Assembly: GCA_027605045.1 (NCBI GenBank)
Contig: JAQFWX010000048.1
Location: 297,898-361,897, forward strand
DNA: 64,000 nt
Direction of reading: 5' to 3'
Source: Phallus indusiatus
Taxonomy: Eukaryota > Basidiomycota > Agaricomycetes > Phallales > Phallaceae
Below, in pieces: positions 39,424-51,123 of this stretch. The notes beneath the pieces are model-generated. The model made no database searches. It had not been told where the DNA came from and saw only the letters and a program-made list of their open reading frames with translations. The number at the start of each line of letters is the position of its first letter. Position 1 is the stretch's first letter. Both the position numbers and the translations under genes were made by a program.

Positions 39424-41659
39424 TCAACTTTTGTTATCATGCGCAATTTTCGATTTGCGACTTTTCCGGGACTTGGCGGTACCAGCCGCCTTTCGTGCAA
39501 CAAGCATTTCAAGCAAAAGCGGCTTAATACCTTGGGTAGCGGACGGCCATTGAGCTAGGAAAGCAGCGTTGTTTTTCCCGCAACTGCTCAGCCGGAATCT
39601 TTGTGAATAAAATAAGTGTGAGAAACAATCAAAAAATACTGACTTGTTGAACTCCAAGGCTACCAGCATGCGCTGGCGATATTTTTCCGCGATTGCCAAA
39701 TTTTTAGTCCATGTAGATGGCCAGTCCTTTAATGGCAACCCGTTTGCTGCAGATGGGTCTCCCTCTTCCCACTGTTGTACGAAGCATTTCCATCGCTCTT
39801 CAGATGGGATGGAGCCAGGTATATTTGGTATGTACACTCCCGGTGGTAAAGGATTTTTTTTCGGCGCACTTGTGTTGTTCCTCTGTTTAGGTGATGGATC
39901 TATTATTGAGATGGACTTGCTAATCCCTTTAGGGTCATGATCCGCTATGCGTTGTGGATGAGGTTGCGGAGAAACTGTTGAACAAAGATGTGAGACTGGA
40001 CCTTGCGGCTGTACAACACGAAGAACGCTCGAGATGACCGTGTGCGTAATGTTATGCTGAAGACTGTTAGTGACAGTTTTTAATTCACTCAGCGTGATTG
40101 GTTTCATATCTTGGTGCTCGGCCATGAACGAGACTTGTGATTCAACCGGATGGGGCCTTAGAGCATTCCCATGATTCTCTTCATAGTAATACAGTTCATC
40201 GAGTAGGTAGCGGATTAGGGTATCACGCTAATCATCATCAATGTCAATAAAACTCGAAAAAAGCAAACTAATTAAGAAAAATATTTTACATGTTCACCTT
40301 CGGCCCATCCTCCCCACCAACGGATCACAGCCAAAGTCCATCGCTTTCCGACTGGTGCATACATAAACCGGTACTGTGCACCTCCACGGCGGAAACAGTG
40401 AGTCGTCAGGTTCGTCTCCGTCAAATTAATACCAGCCGACTGTGCAAAATAAATAATCCATTTCTGAATTGTGTCATGCGACATTGGTGATTTAATTTGG
40501 ATAAGACCGTTACTACTAATTGATGGGAAAAGGAAGTCTTCCGGATCAAGGGGCCGGCCATACACAAGCTCAAGAAATTTGAGCCAAATGAGCATGTGTT
40601 TGTCGACATCAGCGGCTGGTAACTCTGGTTGAGGGTAAATTTCATACATATGACCACGCAGCTCCTGCTCTTTATTCAGTTTGTTCTGCCAATTCTTGCG
40701 AAGCTCCAATGAAACCTTCCAATGTGGAATTTGCAACCCATCATCAGAAATGCAGCCAAAACGAAGGTGACGGAATTGTAATTTCAAAGTTTCAAAATTC
40801 CTGTACTCCTTTTTGAAAAATGTTTATTTTTTGGTGCATGAATTAAATCCATACCTTGTCCATAATGTCCAGCTGAAAGAAGAAAAAGCCCGCCAGCCGA
40901 GATGCAAGTGGAGGAATTTCTTGTCCTCGGTAGTTAAGGAAGCAAAAGTGGGAAAGGGAAGGTCAAGTGGGCACTGCTGCAGAGAAAACTCATAAATTTT
41001 CTGAAGGTAATCATATGACATTGCTCCAGAATGTCTGCGCACTCCCTCCGCGCCATGCTTTTTCTTGACAGTGTGCACCACATCCATAACAATGGTCGAG
41101 TTTGCTGGATTTCCAACACCATAACCTTTCTCTTCATTCCATTGCCAAGTCCCTTCATATCGCCCTTCAACATCACTTTTATTAAGTCAAAAACCAAATA
41201 AAGATAAAGATAAAAATAGATCAAAACTTGCGAATTATCCCAGTGATGTTTGAATGCTGCATGTATGCCATCAGCTGTAGAGGCTCCCAGATCCTCTTCG
41301 AAGCACTTGAAAGCAATAAATGTCGCTACGGCCCATGGCGACGCTCGAGAAGGTATGGAGTCAAAGGCCTTCACAAGGTCTGAATGTGACCACTTTTTGT
41401 CCATTGTCTCAGTGGTACTTCCAGGCGGGTCTTCGAATGGGTTGTGTTTGTCTTCGTTCGTGAGGATGGATGTGAGCCATTCTTTTGCACGTTGGATATG
41501 ACCTTGATAACTTTTCAGTGTGTTCGTTGCTGTGCCATGCTTTTTTTTGGCGGCCTGTCTGACTGCCTCCAATTTAGTGAGAGACAGAGATTCCTTGAGT
41601 GCCGGTTTTCGAGTATTCGTTCTGCGTTTAGTTGGTGACATTCTCGAAGCAGCGTCCAC
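39424..41659 (-). mobile_element. Crypton-type tyrosine recombinase (DNA transposon)
   Basis: Cryptons move by a single tyrosine-recombinase protein that cuts and religates DNA without a DDE transposase. The gene runs from ATG 41659 (MDAASRMSPTKRRTNTRK) through five exons to the stop at 39424. The N-terminal half has KKKHGTATNTLKSYQGHI and SPWAVATFIAFKCFEEDLG. The catalytic domain shows TTHCFRRGGAQYRF, containing the His-x-x-Arg pair, then IRWWGGWAEGEH. After a GTAAAA...TTAG intron comes RDTLIRYLLDELYYYEE, which supplies the nucleophile Tyr. The C-terminal exon has WKCFVQQWEEGDP and DWPSTWTKNLAIAEKYR, a GCR1-like DNA-binding tail found in many basidiomycete Cryptons. Introns join in phase with no internal stop, so the gene may be active. 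Terminal repeats are not expected for Cryptons; the element's outer edges are undefined. Confidence 0.82.
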
Positions 41660-43537
41660 GATGCCACGAGTTGGTTATAGCAAACGAGCCTCAGCAAGGT
41701 ATGGGGAGGGGGGTAAAAAAAATTTTCTTTCGCCCGTTGAAATTTGGACCCGTTACGATCACTGGGCCGGCGCAAGGCTGTAAGTCATGACGCGGGCTGG
41801 CTCAATCTTTTTTTGCATGTTTCAGTAGGTTGCGGAGCAAAAGGTTATTCAAACAGGGAATAAAAAAATCTGATCCGTTTATTTTACTACTAAACTCTTG
41901 TACGCTGGAATGTACAGACCGGGTGAGATCGTCGGCTACAAGCTTTTTACTACCTGAGGCAGAAAAAAAATCAGCGTGAAAATTGAATGAAGTGAAAAGC
42001 ACTTGCCATACATCCTTTCTGAAAGTGAGAACAATTCTGTTCCTATGCTACAGGCATGCTTGTTAGCTGATTTGTGTCAAGGAGAGGAAAAGACTGACAT
42101 ACCGATACAAGAACAAACCAATCTTGCTGGGGGGATTTTCATACATCGGGGTGAGAAGCAAATGAGAAACAACCGTCGGGAAGTAAGACAGGTACCAAAC
42201 ATTTTCCGCCCAAACTCCTGGACTCTAATTTAATCATAATTGTTAAATATTTGATTTACCTAGTTTGTTTCAAAGCCGGCTGTTAATTCATAAGTCCCAG
42301 AGTCATTGAAAAGAGTTGGGATCAAAAGTGATTTAGCTGGTTTAAGGACATCTGGTGCGGGTTTAACAACTCCTGCAATCTTAAATCAGAACATAAGGAT
42401 ACAGATGCTCAAGGCAAGCGAGCGGAAGATATCTGAGCTTATAGCTTAGCCTTTTGTGACCTTAAAAAAAAAAGGCGACTGGTGGTAATTGAATGGAGCC
42501 TACGCGAAACCGCCAATAATTCAGTTGAAAAAGTCAGTAGTGGAGCCATGTAAATCTCACCTTTCTCCTGAATCCTTCTGTCCTTCTGCCTTTCTGTCTG
42601 CATTCCATGTTCTTGAATTTGGGAAAATGCAGTGACAATAAGCCCAAGCTCACTTGACCAAAGGGGTGGAAGCTGTCTAACTGAGATGTGGTGCAACGGA
42701 TCATAGTCGGAAACTCATTCAATTTGGGCGCGAGTCGGTTGGTCATAACAAATATATTGTTGATGTATGAAAAACACTGAAATAAATTGGTATAACAATT
42801 TCTTGTGAAAATTGAGTAATATGAGTCGAAAAATCAGCAAAAATCGGCAGAAAAAACAAGAGCAGAATCTCACCTATAGACAGTGAAATTAAAAAACGAT
42901 CAAATAACGCCCGACATGAGCCTTTTGGTTTACTATTGTTCATTGATTGCGAACGCAAAGTACGTTGAAGGCAGGTGCAGGCCAGAATGACGCTGAGCTT
43001 TGATTAAACGATTACATAAGGATCCTAGCGTTAAGAGTTGTCCCGATTTAACTAATTATTTTTTTCAACTTTCGTAATCATAGGGACTTGTTCCGGAATC
43101 CTTGTGGGACCGACTTGGGATAATCAAAGGCCGATGATGATAACTATGGTAGAATAATGGTAACATACTCATCGAGTCTCAAAACTTCTTTGCTTCTGAC
43201 ATTACCATTTGCATTTTTGTGTCACCACTGCTCAGCAGACACAGCTCAGTGGGCCTGGGAGAGGAGTATAAATATCACTCGGATTCTCATAGGGCTAGGC
43301 CTCAGGGACTTATCGGATTAACACATACACACACACTCGGATTCTCATTGTTACCGAATGGCGTGATAGCTGTCGCAAATCTCAATAGTATTAAATACGA
43401 CGTAAGTATAGCTTTTATGACGTAACTCACTTAGAACTGAATAGTAGCATTTTCAAACAAAAAGAGCGGAAGGCACTATCTGAACGGTAAAGAAGAATAA
43501 TCTGGCACTGGCAAATCGCATCCGAATCATTGTATGG
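41660..43537. other. Gene-poor stretch upstream of the Crypton
   Basis: About 1.9 kb of AT-rich sequence. Open frames at 41802-42002, 42439-42746 and 42743-42958 (minus) and 42003-42233 (plus) show no domain. A TATAAATA element at 43267-43274 precedes a short plus-strand frame (43219-43425) that I do not call. The 14-mer ACTCGGATTCTCAT occurs twice, near 43277 and 43336. Confidence 0.4.
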
Positions 43538-43960
43538 TCACCTCCGCTTCGGAACAACATCTCTATACCATAGCCACGCTATCCAGACATGGCGCAATAA
43601 CAATGATCCTGTGATCCAAAACTTAGGCCTCAAGCACTTCTTCAGCGCCTTGTAAACACTTGTACTTTCGATAAAACAGGCTGTGTATCTCATAATTTCG
43701 TCTGGATTCTCAATTTTAACTACGTTTTCATTTATATTCTCCCCTGGGTTTATCTTCCACTCATTTTCACTCATTGTGATTGAAAGTCTTTTCTTTGGCT
43801 GCGCAATTTCGAGACTGCAAGTCTTACTGTTCTCTATTTGGATGGGCTCCAATCATTCATTCTCTTCCACGCTTTTCGACGAGTCAATGGCTTCCTGTTC
43901 CTGTTGGCGTACTCCTGTGCAGACTGACAGCTCAATTAAGAGCTCCACTTCTAGTAGCAT
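43538..43960 (-). pseudogene. Hypothetical acidic protein with one in-frame TGA
   Basis: From ATG 43960 (MLLEVELLIELSV) the frame is open except for a single TGA near 43854. It then continues in the same frame as an acidic, Asn/Glu-rich segment (SENEWKINPGENINENVV) to the stop at 43538. No splice sites around the TGA remove it. Either this is a decayed gene or the coding impression is chance. No family is recognised. Confidence 0.3.
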
Positions 43961-44388
43961 GAATTAGTTGTCTGATCTTTCAGGGCCTAGACTACATTCT
44001 CGGAGCGTCTCGAGGAATGGCTATTCATCGTGAGAGGTTTAAAAGAAGAATCTAGAATCAGTAAATGATTTTGTTTCACCGGATAATTGGCGAGTGTGGT
44101 CAGTTTGAAGTCGGACCGTTGGCGTGGAAAACTTCATAAGAGGTACATTTTTATAGCAAAAACGAATCAAAATGAGCTCCGATATGCTGAAAACTATAAT
44201 GGTATGCACCAATTTTACCATGCTCGTAGGTGCCTTTGATCATTAGTCGGCAGTGCTGGGACTGACTTTCCAAGTGGTCCCGAACAATATGCACCGGTAA
44301 ACTACAATTTTTCTGTCATGGCAATTCTACACAAATCTGATGGTAAATATAGTGCTTACTGATACGACAAAATCACAAGCTCTTTTTC

Positions 44389-44397
44389 TATATAAAT
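44389..44397 (+). promoter_or_regulatory. TATA box of the Cys/His-rich small protein gene
   Basis: TATATAAAT lies about 180 nt upstream of the ATG at 44573. The distance is explained by a likely intron in the leader (GTACGT near 44521 to TATAG at 44572). Confidence 0.5.
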
Positions 44398-44572
44398 GAG
44401 ATTATATGCGGATGCGGGTCTCCCATCTTTCACACTTTTCACAAACTTCATACTCAATCCATTTTAATATAATTCTGTCTCGCTTATTTTATCTATTTCG
44501 AACTCAAGATACCACCAAGGGTACGTTCCCCATTAATTCTCTCAATACTAATTCTGAAGTGTGAATTTATAG

Positions 44573-44863
44573 ATGTGTCTCATGATCATTGCCGGAGCGA
44601 CTAGATTTGCGATGTGCGGACACAGGGTTGACGGAGCTGCCCACTTCAGCCGATGCGAGAACTCCAACTGTAGAGGAAGCACCACTCATCCCAGTCCGTG
44701 TCGGAACGGTACACAACCTTGTACCTGTCCCAATTGCTCATCCCATATCGCTTGTTCAGGTCATCACGCTTGCCTGAATAGTATTCCCCGAGTATATAAA
44801 AATGATTCCATGGTCTGGGGCTTCTGCAGCAAAAATTGCTCTGCAGCGGGACTTGGCCAGTAG
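44573..44863 (+). CDS. Small Cys/His-rich protein (96 aa, 12 Cys)
   Basis: A single coding exon directly follows an acceptor (TTTATAG|ATG). The 96-residue product starts MCLMIIAGATRFAMCGHRVD and contains 12 Cys, many in Cys-x2-Cys or Cys-x4-Cys spacing (CTCPNCSSHIACSGHHAC), plus several His. There is no signal peptide, which argues against a secreted disulfide-rich effector and favours intracellular metal binding. The start is supported by the TATA box and leader intron. No named family is recognised; zinc binding is inferred from composition. Confidence 0.6.
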   Translation: MCLMIIAGATRFAMCGHRVDGAAHFSRCENSNCRGSTTHPSPCRNGTQPCTCPNCSSHIACSGHHACLNSIPRVYKNDSMVWGFCSKNCSAAGLGQ

Positions 44864-45235
44864 GCTGGATGCTTTCAGTACTAAAGGACAAAGTCCTTAA
44901 TAACCATACTTCTCTCTTCATTTGTATCACAATTAGTTCTAGGTTCATATATTCATGACTGCGAGTAAAAAATACATTTACAGTAGGTAAAAATTTAAAG
45001 CACCTGGTTTGAGCAGCAATCATGAAAACGACTACAATTGGTCCTCAAAATTCTCATCCTTTAGCTTTTTCAGGAGTTTCAATGATGCAGAAGATCTCGG
45101 GACAATCCGACATTTGAAAGATTCAGGCCATCTAATAATATAAACAACATGATTGTACCCCCTAGCAATCAAGACATGGCACGCACGCACGATAGAAATC
45201 CCGATTTGAAACTCTCTTTCGGATATTCGGGGCCG
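44864..45235. other. Short gap, no gene seen
   Basis: 372 bp between the Cys-rich gene and the P450 relic. The minus frame here reads antisense through the Cys-rich gene and is a shadow. Nothing else is visible. Confidence 0.45.
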
Positions 45236-46406
45236 TCTTATCCGTCAATCGGGAGGATATCGTACACGTGCAGTACAGACGCGATGAGAATGAAAATCGT
45301 GCTCTCGGCGAAATGCTGACCAGGATAGATCCTACATCAAACAGTTCCTGTGTCTGATCACTTTGAATTTAGTATGAGTAACAGACCTTCGGCCATACCC
45401 AAAAGCACAATCCGGGTCAGGTACGTCAGCATTCAAAAATCTTTCTGGTCTGAATTTATCAGCATCTTCTCCGTAGACGGACTTGCTTCCTTTTTAACAA
45501 TGTCCTTAAAAGACCTGGTTTGACATTGACATCCAAGACTCAGGAAAATTGACCTTACCAAGAATTTTCCATTTGAGCCTCAAGTCATACCGTATCGACA
45601 CTAGCAATATACACAGCTCCCGAGGTATGCTTTATAATATCTCCATAGTTTGATGGGCGGTCTGGATTATAGCAAACCGTTCTATAAGCAAAGAAGCCGT
45701 CGAAGAAACCGCATATCCGTTATACTAATCAAGGGTTAATAAATGCTTTTCAAGGATTGAAAAGAACTAGAAAAAAACAGCTGAGTACGATTTTGTAATA
45801 AGCACCTTAGACTGGAACCCAGCTATGCATATGCCTCACTAGTAGCGAACTAATGCGAGGCACAGGCGCAAATGACGAGATACTCAGCTCACAGAACGGG
45901 AATGAGTCTATTACTAGAAACGATACTTCTAATACAAAAGAACCCAAATGTGCGTGAAGCTGTGTGGGAATTGATGGAGACGTTGTATTAGAGTTCTGGG
46001 TTGTCCAAGGTTATTCAAACAGGATGAGCCTGATAATTGTTAATGAGACATACCTGACATTCTTCAGTTGCACATTGTGGTGATTTGTATAGCTGCTTGA
46101 TTGAAGAATTCATTGAAGATGATTCTACGACGACGCCATTTGGCGTTGAGTCGTGAATAGCCAGTCAAATTTCAGCCTGCAATATGGTAATTCAGTCAGT
46201 AAGAAACCTGGGACATTGTCAAATAAGACGTACAAAACCGTTGAATGATATCTGTCTGAATAAATACTGCCTTTCTTATCGAATAATTCTCGTGCAAATC
46301 TACGAAGAGAATTGATGTATCCAGCATAGACAGATATACCAAACCACTTATGAACCACGCACGGGAATGAGGGATCTTTTTGTATAATGGTCAACGTGTT
46401 TACCAT
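45236..46406 (-). pseudogene. Cytochrome P450 relic with heme-ligand Cys replaced by Tyr
   Basis: Scattered P450 fragments are ordered on the minus strand. Near 46300 is an N-terminal piece with SLRRFARELFDKKGSIYSDR. Near 45640 there is a degraded K-helix-to-meander piece. Near 45470-45380 is SVYGEDADKFRPERFL followed by CAFGYGRR. After a GTCTGT...GTAG intron the heme loop reads RIYPGQHFAESTIFILIASV where RxCxGxHFAES is expected, so the thiolate ligand is Tyr. The stop TAA (45236-45238) follows soon after DILPIDG. Most of the I-helix region is missing or out of frame. Without the Cys ligand and the core, no P450 activity is possible. Confidence 0.75.
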
Positions 46407-48332
46407 ATTCTTGTTGAAGTTACGACGCGGTCATCGTAGATTAGAATCTATATTACATTACATAACGCGCTGTACATAGTGACCTGAGGCGCCGGCCAAA
46501 AGACTTCGTCTTTTGACCGAAGCTCCTCAGGTACGTTTGTCTAGCTATACTTAATACACGTCTTTTGACCGAAGCTCCTCAGAACTTCACTCAACAATTC
46601 TTTGGCCCAACGGTCATATGTTAACCACTCTCTTCTCTTATTGAGCATCTGAAAGATTTCCAATCAGAAAACGTCGTTGGGGACCCAGCGGGAGTTTTGA
46701 ACCTGACTTTAGGCTGGAAGAGACTATTATCATTTGCGCTAAATTATTTGTGAGACTGTATGAAATCACTATGCTTTATTCCACCACCAGAATACCGTGC
46801 AAATCGCGTATAACGTCAATTCAACATAGACGGCAGATGTGGCAAGCGGCAGATTCATTGCGAACATTCGCGATAATCTCACGTGAAGATGCACCTTCAC
46901 TGACGGAGAAATCTAGTAGCGTCAGCTCGAAGGTCCTATATAAGGAGAGTGGAAAAAGTTCACTGCTGACCAGTGGAGGTTTCATAATAGTAGTACTCAA
47001 ACGAGGCAACGAAACCTGCGTCATTTAATTCATAGAAATGTACCTTTCTGGCATGTCGGTTCTTCAGTCAGTTCTCTTCCGAAAAAAATGTTTGGTTGGA
47101 AATGGGTCATGTGGCGAAAAGCTTTAACACGCACTTGAAAAAAAACCGAACTTATGGCGTGGGACTAATTTGCTTCTAGCGAGATTGACGCTGAACTAGT
47201 CTTTGTAAGTACAGAGGTACATAATAGCTTGCTCATGAAACACTCATGAAACATGAGCAAATATCTTCGTCACAGAGCAAATAAATTTATCCAAATAACG
47301 TTCGTCGAGGACTGAGGTCATGATGTACGTCGCCTGTTGATACATATTCTTCTATCTTGATTTTTGGTTAAGGAAGCGCCATTAAAGCCTAATGGGAATT
47401 TCAAGCCCGACATTCGAAGGAGCTTACAATCAAAAAGGCTGTACATAGCAAAGTGAACAGGTGCTGTCAACTGGCAATCCGGGATATAGAGATAATCACC
47501 GGGCTTCGCTTCTTTGTGCCGAAGGATGCCTGGTCTCTTTGTCATGAATTGCGTCAACCATTATTGGTCAAGATACGTGTTGTTTTGGAAAAGATCTGTG
47601 TGGCCGCACCACCGACGAATTTTACCTGTACGAACAGACTGGTTCAGTATAACATTTGAAAACAGATTTTTTGCTTGACCTTCTATGCGCGTTTCGAATA
47701 TTGACTGTATAATTTATAGAGCGTTTCGGTTGGGTTATTCGTTCTAGGCCATATGGATTGAGTCAGGTTTATCAATAGGACAGCACCGCGATGAATGAAA
47801 AAATGCGTCCACGGCGCACGGTCCATCGCGGTTGGGGTTCACGCGCACGTGACGCTAGTCACTATGGCAGTCACATTTGCGCCGTCCCTCCAGCTCATTG
47901 ACACTATCTAATAGTACCACATTCAACTCTGTTTTCATCGCTCTTCTCAAACCATTCTTGTGATTGGGATTAAATGGAATCTCCTTTAAAAGTATCTCCG
48001 GCGTAGTATCGATACAAGTGAGAGGAATTGATCTTAGTACTAAGCCGGCTTTCTTAATATATACCTTCAAAGTGAGTAACTTCAGTTATAGTAGGCGTCA
48101 GATAATCCATATTTTTCAGATGATTTCCAACCGTTTTATCGAGATTCGTTAGCCAGGCATATGCTTGGCGTCACATGTGCAACGGCAACTCCCAGATTTG
48201 CTATTTTTAAACTCTGGCCCCATACGTTAAGAACTCTGGTATATGAAACTTCTAATTTGTTTCCATATAAGCATCCATGTAATCTCTCAACGATTCCTAG
48301 CTGCATCTCACGCGACCGCCTCAGCTTTGAAT
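46407..48332. other. Gene-poor gap with a small palindrome/direct repeat
   Basis: About 1.9 kb. A 49-bp imperfect inverted repeat (46483-46531) has a 24-bp part copied at 46559-46582. Open frames 46750-47028, 47318-47557 and 47453-47659 show no recognisable domain. The 3' part should hold the promoter of the metallo-beta-lactamase-fold gene. Confidence 0.4.
46483..46582. repeat. Imperfect palindrome with a 24-bp direct repeat
   Basis: CCTGAGG at 46483 pairs with CCTCAGG at 46525-46531, around a core CAAAAGAC-TTC-GTCTTTTG. The 24-mer from 46507 to 46530 recurs exactly at 46559-46582. It may be a trace of a small mobile element or a fold-back motif. Confidence 0.75.
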
Positions 48333-49304
48333 ATGACTGCAGACCCAAGCCTTCCGCCTCCAAACGCAGATCAAGCTTATATGCTTGTGTCCGCTCTTGA
48401 AGGCGGTCACCTGGATCTTCGAGCAGGGCTAGTCCTGGCAGATGCACCCGAAACAGAACGACACATAGTCCCGTCTTTAGCGTTCCTCCTAACGCACTCT
48501 AAGACTGGAACAAAAATAGTCTTTGACCTAGGCCTCAGAAGGGATATAGAAAGTTATCCGCCTGGCGTTCGGCAGTTCATAGCGAATGAAACGCCTGTTA
48601 CGGTAGAACAAGACGTTTCCGAATCTCTTATCAAGGGTGGGATTAACCTCGATGATGTATCATATATCATTTTAAGTCACCTACACTTTGATCAGTGCGT
48701 TGGTTTGGGCTTGTAATACCGGATAAATTACTTACATTATTACCTTAGTACTGGCGACGCCTCGTGGTTTCCCAAATCAACTTTCATTGTCGGTGGAGCT
48801 GCTCGCAAATTATTGGAAGACCTCGATCCGCAAAACCCCCAGTCCCAATTCCTGGATAGCACATCCGTTCCCAGTGACGGACGAACCCGTTTTTTGGGAG
48901 ATTCGGATTTTTCGACATCAATTGGGGAGTTTTCTCGTGCTCACGATCTATTCGGTGACGGTTCGTTATACATCGTTGACGCGCCCGGTCACTTAGAAGG
49001 TCATATCAACGCCCTAGCTCGGACTTCTTCAACAGGCGGATGGATCCTGCTTGGAGGAGACAGTTGCCACCATCTCTGTCTATTAGACGGAGACGGAAAG
49101 TTCTTTTACCGACAAAACGAAAAGGGGGAGATTATTGATTGTATACATGTCGATAAAGATGCTGCGGAAGTGCATCTTGCGCGAGTGAAGACACTTCGCA
49201 AGATGAAAGATGTTCTTGTTCTTATCGCTCATGATTATGAATGGTACGATGCAAACAAAGGTGGTGCGAGTTTTTTGCCAGGTTTCATCAGTCCGAAAGC
49301 ATAG
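48333..49304 (+). CDS. Metallo-beta-lactamase-fold hydrolase, AHL-lactonase-like
   Basis: This superfamily uses two metal ions to hydrolyse lactones, beta-lactams or thioesters. The model starts at ATG 48333 (MTADPSLPPPNADQAYML); an in-frame Met at 48243 would add 30 residues. One intron (48695-48748, GTGCGT...TTAG) splits the metal site. Joined, it reads ILSHLHFDHTGDAS, the canonical HxHxDH motif. Upstream are LLTHSKTGTKIVFDLGLRRD and DDVSYIILSHLH. Downstream are APGHLEGHINALAR (third metal His), LGGDSCHHLCLLDG (bridging Asp) and LVLIAHDYEWYD (last His). All metal ligands appear intact and the stop is at 49302-49304. No signal peptide is seen with this start. It lies beside two secreted beta-propeller genes in the order of a possible lactone-processing group. 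Confidence 0.85.
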
Positions 49305-49484
49305 TCTTGCAATGATGTATGTATGTAAAATTTTGCTGTATTTTGATTGAAACTGTCGTATTGCGCAAGTTTTCATCTTACGTCTCTATTTTTGGAAAAA
49401 AAATGTATTACACTTGAAGTCTTAAGACTAAAAAATCTCACATCTATGACTGCTTTCCTTTTATCACTTGGCCAAAATCGGTGT

Positions 49485-51123
49485 CTAATTAGTGTACACA
49501 GCGATACCTTGCAGGAAGGCGGTTTCTGATGTCAATGTTTGATCAGCTATGAAAAGGGTAAAAAGATACTCTTATTTCATACCTATTATGACATTTTCAC
49601 TTGCTAACGGAGTTAAATCCAGATTTTGGATATTAATAGCGTTACCCGGTCCTTCAAGTGATAGCACGGACACCGACCTCGGCCCAACAGAGAGTAGGTA
49701 AAGGTAGCTAACAAATAATATCACAACAAAACTCAAAATAAGAATAAGTCTTATGTTCTTACTCCTTCCCAAGCACTGTTCCAATTTGTTCTTCGGCTAT
49801 TGAAGCATTTACGCCCTGAGGATATTGCCTAACAATAGAGCCCTGTAGTTCGTTGTCAATATGTACTTCAGTTATGATTCCGGTCGCTATATCCTGATAT
49901 TATGAATCAATGACTAGTCAAAATTTCACCTATACCACGTTGAATGACATGAAAAAATCTCACAGCGAGATAATAGTTTCCTGTTTGCTTGCTATGCCGA
50001 ACCCAACAGATGGCATGTTGTCCAGAGACGACAAAACCAGTGGTCTTCGCTACCGAGAGTGGAGTCTCGTAGTTAAAGATATCAAATCCCACGTGCGTGT
50101 CAGTCACAAGCAACGAATCCGTTCCATCAATGAGAGTTAAGCCGAATGGTTCGCCTGCACTGGGAGTGGGGGAATTGACAGCATCTTGAGATAAGGCACC
50201 GGTGAACGGATCAACGCCCCACGCTGCAACGAAGCCCGCTTCAGCCGTAGGTCCTCTCACGGCCGCGTAAAGTGTGGACCCGTCCCTCGAGAAAATAACC
50301 TGCGATGGCGTATTTGGAAACCCGCCTGGTGGAGTAGTGAGATTACGATGAAGTAGACGATTCGTTTCGGGGATTTCGACTAAGCCATGTTGGGGATCCG
50401 GTTTGTAACAGCTAAGATTTTCGAAAGCCATTTAACCTTTCTTAATTTGGGTTTAAAGATGACATTGCGTACTTTACACCATTAATCGCGCCAGCATTGA
50501 GGACGCACACTTGACCCGTCTTGGGAGAAACAGCGACGGAAACGGGGAACTCGCCTCCTGAGTTGACCGGTTCGCCGATCAAACAAAGTTCAGTTGGACG
50601 AAGTGGGTTGATGGAGAATGTGGAAATAGTGTCAGATCCAGGCTAATAAAAGAAGAAAAGACGTAAGAGATCGCTTTGGAACAAGAGCCAAGTCACTTAC
50701 ATTCACCGCATATAAGCGATTTCCGGCAACTTGCAAAATATCTTGTGAGCCTAATGGGTCGCGATCGGCACCAGGCATAGAGGAACCTTTAAGGAAATCA
50801 AAATACGCAAACAATAATTATTTGAGAATAGTAGTACCATTTCCTTTGGTAGACACCGCACCGCCGAGAGTCAATTTGCCGTCTATACCAATCGTACTAC
50901 TAAGAATAAAATTTCCAGTAGGACCCGGGGCATTAGTCATAACTATGTGTAATAAGTTTATTAGTAAAAGGATAGAAAGATAATAAACCAACGACATACC
51001 ATAAACAGCCCCGAAATCCTGCTGTAAGGCTATATCAGTTACAGGACCGGCATTAGTGAGACGTGAAGAGTGGATTAGGAGGGCTACAAGAGTCGTCGAA
51101 ATGGCGGCTTGAGCGCGCTTCAT
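49485..51123 (-). CDS. Secreted beta-propeller protein 1 (lactonase / carboxymuconate-cyclase-like)
   Basis: Start ATG 51123 gives a signal peptide (MKRAQAAISTTLVALLIHSS). Exons then give PTGNFILSSTIGIDGKLTLG, LQVAGNRLYAVNPGSDTIST, GEFPVSVAVSPKTGQVCVLN and SQVIFSRDGSTLYAAVRG. After these come a repeat-like blade (AAWGVDPFTGALSQ), SLLVTDTHVGFDIFNYETP and SVSVLSLEGPGNAINIQNLD. The last exon restores a typical ending, VIIGGIAVYTN, with the stop at 49485-49487. This matches the seven-bladed lactonase-like family of basidiomycetes, whose true substrates are mostly unknown. Compared with its paralogue ending at 52483, one blade segment near the C-terminus is about seven residues shorter. A TATA box lies 35-42 nt upstream of the start. 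Confidence 0.8.

Noticed and set aside
44646..45023. 125-codon minus-strand frame overlapping the Cys-rich gene
   Set aside because: It is antisense to a better supported exon with its own TATA box and leader intron, and shows no domain.
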